DNA from: Hymenobacter sp. BT18
Lineage (GTDB): Bacteria > Bacteroidota > Bacteroidia > Cytophagales > Hymenobacteraceae
NCBI RefSeq assembly: GCF_012273015.1
Contig: NZ_CP050954.1
Location: forward strand, 2,582,001 to 2,646,000
Reading direction: 5' to 3'
DNA length: 64,000 nucleotides
Below are positions 58,685 to 64,000 of this stretch, one piece after another (within the stretch, counting starts at the first letter, position 1; the number at the start of each line of letters is the position of its first letter). A program made the position numbers and the translations under genes. Under the pieces are notes generated by a model that was given only the letters and a program-made list of their open reading frames with translations, was not told where the DNA came from and did not search any database.

Positions 58685-60481
58685 CTACAGCTTTTCTTCC
58701 AGCCATAGAAAGCCAGTACACAGCACAAAGACCCCAAAAAGATAAGCCAGCGGCCAAGGCTGCCGATGGATGGCCTTGGCCGCTGGCAGAATAGGTGGCC
58801 GTTGAATACCTGCGGCCCGCTGCTGCCAGGCAGCCTGCTGCGGGCCGCGCCAAGCGTGCGAGGGGTACACATAAAACGAGTGCGGAGGCTGCCCGGGAAG
58901 CTGTAGCGTATGCCAGCCGCTTTGCCTGGGCCAGAACTGCGCCATATACCACTCAGTCAAGCCAACGTTTTGTTGCAGGGACAGCGGAGTAGACGTTCCG
59001 CCCGGGCCCAGCACTGTAGGCAGCCCTATGGGAGCCGTAGCACTAAAGCGCAAATCAACGGAATAATGAGGCTGGGGGAAGGGAGTAAGTACCTGCCAGC
59101 GCGTAGGGACCGACAAGGGCCGGGCAGCTGCCGTGAGCAGCCGCGCCCAGTAGGCGTCGTAGCCCACAGCGGCATTTTGCAGAAGCCAGGGAAAGGTTTC
59201 GGCTACAGTCGTAACTACCAGTTGGCCCGCACCCCACCGCCGGCTGGCGGCCACCGGTAGCTGCGCGGCCGTCAGCAAAGAAGTAGCATTTGTCGTCGGG
59301 CGTAGGCTCGCCAGCAGCGACGCCTGCAGCGGCCGGGGCATGTCTGGCCAGCGCAGGAGCTGCTTTGCGGTACGGTTGGCCGGGAGGGCGGTGAGGCCAA
59401 AGTCACCTTGCTTAGCAAGAGAGGCGGGCAACGGCTTTTCATCGGCCAACACCACGAGGCCTAGCCCTTGCCCAGGTATGGCTTGCAGCAGGGCCCTCAA
59501 CTCCGCCGCGGGCAAGCTGCGCAGGGTGCCGGCATCCAGCACCACTACATCGTAGCGCCGTAGCACGGCAGAGGTGAGGGCCGTAAGCGGGTGAGGCGGC
59601 TGATTTAAAAATTCGGTTTGCACCAGCTGCTGGCTCACGCCGCTGCGGATGGCTACCGTATGCTGGCGCGCGGCTAATTGATTCTTTAAAAAACGAAACT
59701 CGAAAAAAGGCGCGGCACTAAGCAGCAGCACGTGTAAAGGCCGGGTGGCCCGCACTTCTACGGGAACTGGCTCGGTGGCCAGCACTTGCCCGCCAGCCCG
59801 GGCCCGTAATTCGTACACCGCTAGCCCGGTGACTTTGGGCACGTAGCGCAACTGGAAAGGGCCACTCCCAGTGGGGAGCTTGAACGAGTCCTGCGGTGCC
59901 CCGGCGGCGTGCAGCACCACCCAGGTTTCTTGCCGGGGGCCGGAGTTGGAGAAGCGGCCCGTCAGCTGCAGGGCCTGCCCCAACTCTACGCGCCGGGGCC
60001 ACTGCGCGAACACAAAACCCGTGGCCCGCCCGGAGGCGTGCAGGTGCAGCCGCGCTGCTGTAGCCGGGTGCAAATCAGTTAAGTCGGCAACCGGACCTAC
60101 TATATGCAGGGCGGCAGGCGCCGGATGCTGCTCGGCCCAGGCCTGCAGGCTGTGCACGATTGAGGTATCGGCAGAAAAGGGCCGGGCTGGGGAGAAGAGG
60201 GCGGGCCGTTTGGTGCTGCCCAGCCGGCGCTGCAGGGCCCGCACCGAATCGGGCTGATAGCCGGGCATGAGCAGAATAGCCGCCGCTGGCTGCTCAGGCA
60301 CTTCGTACGTGGGAGGGCACACCATGGCCCAAAGTGCCGCTACCGCCAGCCAGCCAGCCACCACCCGCGCCGCGCGCCACCGGCGGTTGGGCCGGCGCCA
60401 GGCCAGCACCGACAAGCCAAGCACGAGCAGCCCGCAAACCAGCAAAAAGAACAAAGTAAAACCAGTGGGGAGTAGTAGCAT
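58685..60481 (-). CDS. large membrane protein of the DUF4175/BatA-type cluster
   Basis: A 598-residue protein with two transmembrane helices near the N-terminus (about 5-27 and 38-55) and one at the C-terminus (about 575-594). The rest faces the periplasm. The region TRPLHVLLLSAAPFFEFRFL then KNQLAARQHTVAIRSG, and the YDVVVLDAGTL segment, resemble the class I glutamine-amidotransferase-like domain seen in membrane proteins of MoxR-associated clusters. It has no catalytic Cys that I can identify. It is downstream of the DUF4175 gene by 8 bp in the same direction. Probable role: part of an envelope-stress or protein-quality complex; not recognised more exactly. Confidence 0.75.
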   Translation of the reverse strand: MLLLPTGFTLFFLLVCGLLVLGLSVLAWRRPNRRWRAARVVAGWLAVAALWAMVCPPTYEVPEQPAAAILLMPGYQPDSVRALQRRLGSTKRPALFSPARPFSADTSIVHSLQAWAEQHPAPAALHIVGPVADLTDLHPATAARLHLHASGRATGFVFAQWPRRVELGQALQLTGRFSNSGPRQETWVVLHAAGAPQDSFKLPTGSGPFQLRYVPKVTGLAVYELRARAGGQVLATEPVPVEVRATRPLHVLLLSAAPFFEFRFLKNQLAARQHTVAIRSGVSQQLVQTEFLNQPPHPLTALTSAVLRRYDVVVLDAGTLRSLPAAELRALLQAIPGQGLGLVVLADEKPLPASLAKQGDFGLTALPANRTAKQLLRWPDMPRPLQASLLASLRPTTNATSLLTAAQLPVAASRRWGAGQLVVTTVAETFPWLLQNAAVGYDAYWARLLTAAARPLSVPTRWQVLTPFPQPHYSVDLRFSATAPIGLPTVLGPGGTSTPLSLQQNVGLTEWYMAQFWPRQSGWHTLQLPGQPPHSFYVYPSHAWRGPQQAAWQQRAAGIQRPPILPAAKAIHRQPWPLAYLFGVFVLCTGFLWLEEKL

Positions 60482-60489
60482 ACGGTAAC

Positions 60490-62715
60490 TCAGCGAAGCT
60501 CTTGCAGGTAGCGTTGGGCTAGCCGGGAGGTGCCAGTTGGGCGGGCGGGTGCCGCGGGAGGCGCCGGCAGTAGCCGGGTGAAGGCCCGCTCAACAACGGA
60601 TAAGTCGGAAGCCGGCAAGGCTTTTCCCGCTTTCAGCCCCGCCGTCAGCCGCCGCAGGCTGCGCAAGGCGGAGAGGTAGGCGCCGGGCTGATTCTGAGCC
60701 GCCTGGGTCAGGACCTGCCCCCCAAGCTCCAGAACGGCGGCATCGGTGCGGGCCGGTGCCCGGCCCTGCCGTAGCTCGGCTACGGCACGCAAGGCCGCAC
60801 GGAGAGCCGGCTGCCGGGCAGGGGCCGGCTGGGTACTTTGGCGCGTAACCGGGGCCGCGCCGGCCAGGTCGCCGCTGAGGCGAAGCGTGGCCTCGGGCAA
60901 AGGTGGTGGCTCAAACCCCGATTTTCGCACGTAGGCACGGGTTTGTTGCTGCACTTGCTTGAGCAGCCGCAGGGCTTTGTACTCGAAAGGCAACGCTTCT
61001 TTCGCCCGGCCGGTGCGCAGCCGCAGCTCGGCTTCCCACATCTGGCTGAGTACAATGCTGAGCTTGGCTTTCACGGCGGGCTCCAGAAAATCGGCCGTTT
61101 CGGCGTCGTCATGGCTGTGCACATAGGCCTCCATCAGAGCCGCGGTTTCGGGGGTGTTAGCCGCGCTGGTGGCTGCCCCGGAAGGCGGCGCGTGCGCATG
61201 GTCGTGGTCTTCGGCGCCGGGCTCCTCATCGTGGTGCTCGGCGCCGGCTGCCTCGGTGGGCACTTCGCCAATGGCCTCCGAAAACTCCTCACCCATGAAC
61301 TTGCCGTAGCGCAGGCGCAGGATTTTCTGGTCGTGCCCAATGTCATTGCCCCGGGAAACAAACTGCTCGGCGCTTAAAGCTGCCTTTTCCGCCAGCAGCT
61401 TTTCGGTGTCAATAATAATCTGGCGCTGACTGCGAAAGTAGGCTGGCACCGTGGTGACGCCCAGGGACACGTCGAGGTTCGAGTCGTCGACGGTCGTGTC
61501 TTCCCACTGCACCAGGTAACTATCGGAGCGGGTCATCTGCTGGTGGTTGTCCCACACCCGAATCTGAAAATACACTTCGTCGCCGTAGGTGAGGCCGAGC
61601 TTGGGTAGGTTCAGCACGTGCGCGAGCGTGGCCTGCGTGGGCTGACCAGCCAGTTGGGTAGTCAGATCCTGCGTCACCTGCCGGAACTTGACGCCTTCGC
61701 CCTGCCCCTGGGCCACCGTGGCAACTAAGCTGGCTTTGGTGAGGCCGTAATCGTCGTGCACGGCCACGCGCACCGGGATGCGGGGTGGGGTGCCAAACTC
61801 CACCAGCGTATAAGGTCGGGGCGTGCGCAGTTGCAAGGAGGGGGCGTGGTCGGGTATGGCCTCAATGGCGTAGTCGTTGGAGGTCTGCCCCGCATACCGC
61901 ACCCGGTACAATACCGACTTGGTCACCAGTAATTCTGCCTGGTAGGTCACCGGCTGCCCCTCCACGGCCCGAAAAGCCAGCTGCTGACGCCCAACTTCCA
62001 GAACGGGCGCTGAGCTACGTGGGCCGGCTACCGCAACCGTCCAGCGTACCCGGGAGCCCGCCGGGCAACGAAATGAGGGCTCGGCTGCCGTAAAAACCGC
62101 CCGGTGTGTGTAGGCCGGGGGTTGAATGAAAACCCGCGTTTCAGCAATGATGCTGGCAGCCGGAGGGCCAGGGTTGGTGGAGACTGGAAACTCCAGGGGG
62201 CTGGTACGTGACATGGCAGGAGCTACCGCCCGCCCTTCACTCCAGAAGTCTACCCCCACTGCTGCTACCAGTAAAGCCAGCATAAGCAGCAATGGCCCGC
62301 GCCACGCAATAGGCAGCAAGGGGCCTCGTTGCGCCAGCAGCTCCAGCAGCGCAGCGCAGGTGCGCCCCAGCTGGAGTTTTTCCAGCAGCTGCAGGTCTTC
62401 GGCCGGTCGTAGCAGCAGGCCGCTACTGTCCTCCAGCGCCGGGTACTGGCGGTCGAGCTGGCCGGCAAAGAACGAAAGGGGCCGGTGAGCAAGGCGCCAG
62501 CAGTATCCAGCCATCAGCAGCCCTGCTACTCCCAGCGTGGCCCACATGGCCCAAGCCGGGGCAGCCTGTTGTAGTGCTACCAGTAGCGCGCTGGCTCCCG
62601 CTGCTACGGGCAGAAAGGAAGCGAACAGCTGCCGTCCCACCTGCCGCCGCCAGGCCCGCTGAAGCAAGGCATAGGGTACCTCGGCTGTTGCCAATGAGCG
62701 GCTAGTAGTAGTCAT
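60490..62715 (-). CDS. DUF4175 membrane protein
   Basis: A 741-residue protein with two membrane helices near the N-terminus (about 33-50 and 55-73) and a third at about 140-160. A large periplasmic part has two beta-sandwich-like segments, with FIQPPAYTHRAVFTAAEPSF, YAIEAIPDHAPSLQLRTPRP and PVRVAVHDDYGLTKASLVAT. These are DUF4175 marks. Then comes a long helical region with LLAEKAALSAEQFVSRGNDI, GHDQKILRLRYGKFMGEEFS, and an insert very rich in His, Asp and Glu at about 485-515. It overlaps the upstream BatA-like gene by 4 bp and precedes the 598-residue membrane protein by 8 bp. Such genes normally follow a MoxR ATPase and a DUF58 protein. Confidence 0.85.
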   Translation of the reverse strand: MTTTSRSLATAEVPYALLQRAWRRQVGRQLFASFLPVAAGASALLVALQQAAPAWAMWATLGVAGLLMAGYCWRLAHRPLSFFAGQLDRQYPALEDSSGLLLRPAEDLQLLEKLQLGRTCAALLELLAQRGPLLPIAWRGPLLLMLALLVAAVGVDFWSEGRAVAPAMSRTSPLEFPVSTNPGPPAASIIAETRVFIQPPAYTHRAVFTAAEPSFRCPAGSRVRWTVAVAGPRSSAPVLEVGRQQLAFRAVEGQPVTYQAELLVTKSVLYRVRYAGQTSNDYAIEAIPDHAPSLQLRTPRPYTLVEFGTPPRIPVRVAVHDDYGLTKASLVATVAQGQGEGVKFRQVTQDLTTQLAGQPTQATLAHVLNLPKLGLTYGDEVYFQIRVWDNHQQMTRSDSYLVQWEDTTVDDSNLDVSLGVTTVPAYFRSQRQIIIDTEKLLAEKAALSAEQFVSRGNDIGHDQKILRLRYGKFMGEEFSEAIGEVPTEAAGAEHHDEEPGAEDHDHAHAPPSGAATSAANTPETAALMEAYVHSHDDAETADFLEPAVKAKLSIVLSQMWEAELRLRTGRAKEALPFEYKALRLLKQVQQQTRAYVRKSGFEPPPLPEATLRLSGDLAGAAPVTRQSTQPAPARQPALRAALRAVAELRQGRAPARTDAAVLELGGQVLTQAAQNQPGAYLSALRSLRRLTAGLKAGKALPASDLSVVERAFTRLLPAPPAAPARPTGTSRLAQRYLQELR

Positions 62716-64000
62716 AGGGCATTGCTCGATTGGGAAGTTGCCGCCTGCCGGCTGGACAGCCAGCGTTCCAGGCCCAGCAGAAATGCTGCGGCTACTGCCA
62801 GCCAGGGGCGCAAGTCCAGGTAGTGCGCGCTGGCGGGTAGCTCACGTACGGTGGTTGGCGTGCTGTCTACTACGCTGATTTGGCTGCTGGGCAATAAGCG
62901 CCGGTCGTAGCGCAAGGGTACAGAGGATGGTTGCTGGAGCAGGGGGAGGAGAAGCTCCGGTAGTTCAGGGGTGTTGCCCAGGGTGCTCCAGCTTGCGTGC
63001 AGACGCGTGTAGCAGCGGTAGTGCTGTTGGTGGCCCTGTTGCTCCACTGTCAGCAACGGACGGGCTGCACCATCAGCCCAAAGTACTTGCTGGGTGGAAG
63101 CAGCCGAGACGCGGCTCACCCGCGTGAAGGAAATTTCCGGGGCATCGGGGAAAGGCTGAAAGCGGCCGGTAACCGCGCGGCCGGCATCGGTCGGAAACTG
63201 CCAGGTCTGCACTGCTTGAGCCCGGGGAAGTGGGGCGGTGCTGAGCCAGAAAAGCCAGTCCAGCTCCATAGCCGCCGGTGGGTCTTGGCCCGACACGGTA
63301 AGCTGCAGCGGGGCTGTTAGCCCTATGGCGGCGGCCCGAAGGGCCGCCCGCAAAAAACGCGCATCTTCCCCAAAGGCAGCATCTGCCCGAAGCCAGGCGC
63401 GGATGGGGCGTTGGCGAATGAGAACCGTATCGGTGGCCGAAAGCAGGTATGCGCCTCCTTGGTAGGGCTGACGCCGCCAGGCTCCCAGCCCCGGCACGCG
63501 GAGCGTACCAGAGGCTGGGAAAGCCAGGCGTAGCGGCCGGAACGTCACCTGCTCGTCGGTACTACGTCCCAGCACCAGGTAGAGGCTGTCGGGCCGGGGC
63601 TGGTAGGCCGACTGGAGCCAGGTACTGGAGTCGGCAACCGGCACCAGCTGCCACTGCACTTGGGGCGGTAGCAGCGGCCGCCGCCCCTGAAACTGCCCAC
63701 GGGTGGCGGAGGTAAACACGCGGAGTGGTCGGTTGGGAAAAGAATCCACGGCTTGCTGCACGCGCATCCAGGTGTTTTCGGGCTGGCGGGGCAGCTCCGC
63801 TACCACCGTGAGGCCGGAGTCGAGCCGGGCCCAGGCCGCCGGAGCAACGAGGGGAAATCCAGCCCGCAGCATTCGGGTTTCGTAGCCGCGCTTGCGTAGA
63901 GAATCAAGCGAAGCCCGTACGGCCGGCAGGGTCTCGGAGGCCAGGAGTTCCGGGCTGATCAGCAGCTGACCACGCACGGGTGGGGGCGGCTGTTGCCAGC
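62712..64000 (-). CDS. BatA-type membrane protein, 5' end outside the window
   Basis: The frame is open to the right edge (the codons before the GTG at 63977 read WQQPPPP), so the start lies outside. At least 429 residues are present. The visible part is mainly periplasmic, with PRPDSLYLVLGRSTDEQVTF, DSFPNRPLRVFTSATRGQFQ and a final transmembrane helix near the C-terminus (PWLAVAAAFLLGLERWL). The segment before the helix, VPLRYDRRLLPSSQISVVD, resembles the C-terminal part of BatA/aerotolerance-type proteins of Bacteroidota. It overlaps the DUF4175 gene by 4 bp, so the genes are translationally coupled. The von Willebrand-like part, if any, would lie to the right. Confidence 0.75.
   Translation of the reverse strand, partial: WQQPPPPVRGQLLISPELLASETLPAVRASLDSLRKRGYETRMLRAGFPLVAPAAWARLDSGLTVVAELPRQPENTWMRVQQAVDSFPNRPLRVFTSATRGQFQGRRPLLPPQVQWQLVPVADSSTWLQSAYQPRPDSLYLVLGRSTDEQVTFRPLRLAFPASGTLRVPGLGAWRRQPYQGGAYLLSATDTVLIRQRPIRAWLRADAAFGEDARFLRAALRAAAIGLTAPLQLTVSGQDPPAAMELDWLFWLSTAPLPRAQAVQTWQFPTDAGRAVTGRFQPFPDAPEISFTRVSRVSAASTQQVLWADGAARPLLTVEQQGHQQHYRCYTRLHASWSTLGNTPELPELLLPLLQQPSSVPLRYDRRLLPSSQISVVDSTPTTVRELPASAHYLDLRPWLAVAAAFLLGLERWLSSRQAATSQSSNAL

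Noticed and set aside
1..64000. CRISPR arrays, prophage, insertion sequences and rRNA operons
   Set aside because: I looked for regularly spaced repeats, transposase or integrase motifs and rRNA sequence and found none. The only repeats are the hairpin family and the small AGCACATT block.

Overview
The window reads as a piece of chromosome from a high-GC member of the Bacteroidota, most like Hymenobacter or a close relative in the Cytophagales. The evidence is the gene content (an ActC-type NrfD protein of alternative complex III, a fused aspartokinase-homoserine dehydrogenase followed by thrB and thrC, DUF4783, DUF6799 and DUF4175 families, CbpA/CbpM, BlaI/M56 pairs, many small lipoproteins), the near absence of Shine-Dalgarno sequences, and repeated use of the Bacteroidota promoter element TAnnTTTG. 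No insertion sequence, prophage, rRNA operon or CRISPR array was seen. Most of the window is ordinary core and accessory chromosome.

Region by region: 1-2.6 kb holds a LuxR-type response regulator cut by the window edge, a small membrane protein and a lone actC-like gene. 2.9-8.3 kb holds a CPA1 antiporter, then a compact set of zinc-ribbon membrane protein, SPFH-SHOCT protein, two-helix membrane protein and an HNH nuclease. 8.4-11.2 kb holds an FAD amine oxidase-like protein, a TrpF-like protein with altered substrate residues and a haem lipoprotein. 11.2-16.5 kb is the threonine operon thrA-thrB-thrC, preceded by a Thr/Ile-rich leader peptide and an attenuator hairpin. 16.9-25.9 kb holds prfA, a beta-helix lipoprotein, YjbQ, gpmI, nadC and several lipoproteins. 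25.9-32.7 kb holds a methyltransferase, a ZIP transporter, cbpA/cbpM, RlpA, a GH25 muramidase, VF530 and an Hsp20. 33-39 kb holds a TCR/Tet-type exporter with a GNAT gene, a divergent pirin/old yellow enzyme pair, and a BlaI-M56 regulatory pair with two tandem palindromic operators. 39-46.5 kb holds a hydrolase that lacks its nucleophile, a fasciclin lipoprotein, an outer-membrane protein, small enzymes and an MFS exporter fused to an ABM-like domain. 46.9-52.2 kb holds a five-PAS histidine kinase and a chromate pair: a ChrB-AraC fusion plus ChrA. 52.2-56.1 kb holds a Crp/Fnr remnant, tRNA-Asn, a degenerate Rieske-like lipoprotein, a 3-hydroxyacyl-CoA dehydrogenase and pheS. 56.4-64 kb holds an ECF-type sigma factor with a membrane-bound S1C protease, then the start of a DUF4175/BatA-type membrane cluster running off the right edge.

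The best-supported regulatory discovery is the thr leader: a 29-residue peptide ending in a Thr/Ile-dense stretch, with four mutually exclusive pairing segments and a U-tract hairpin 12 nt before thrA. Other points worth a second look are a set of promoters whose -7 box lies only 4-8 nt from the start codon (predicting leaderless mRNAs for gpmI, nadC, pheS and others), a family of perfect intergenic hairpins whose two arms vary together, and the sigma/protease pair with interleaved inverted repeats in its promoter region.
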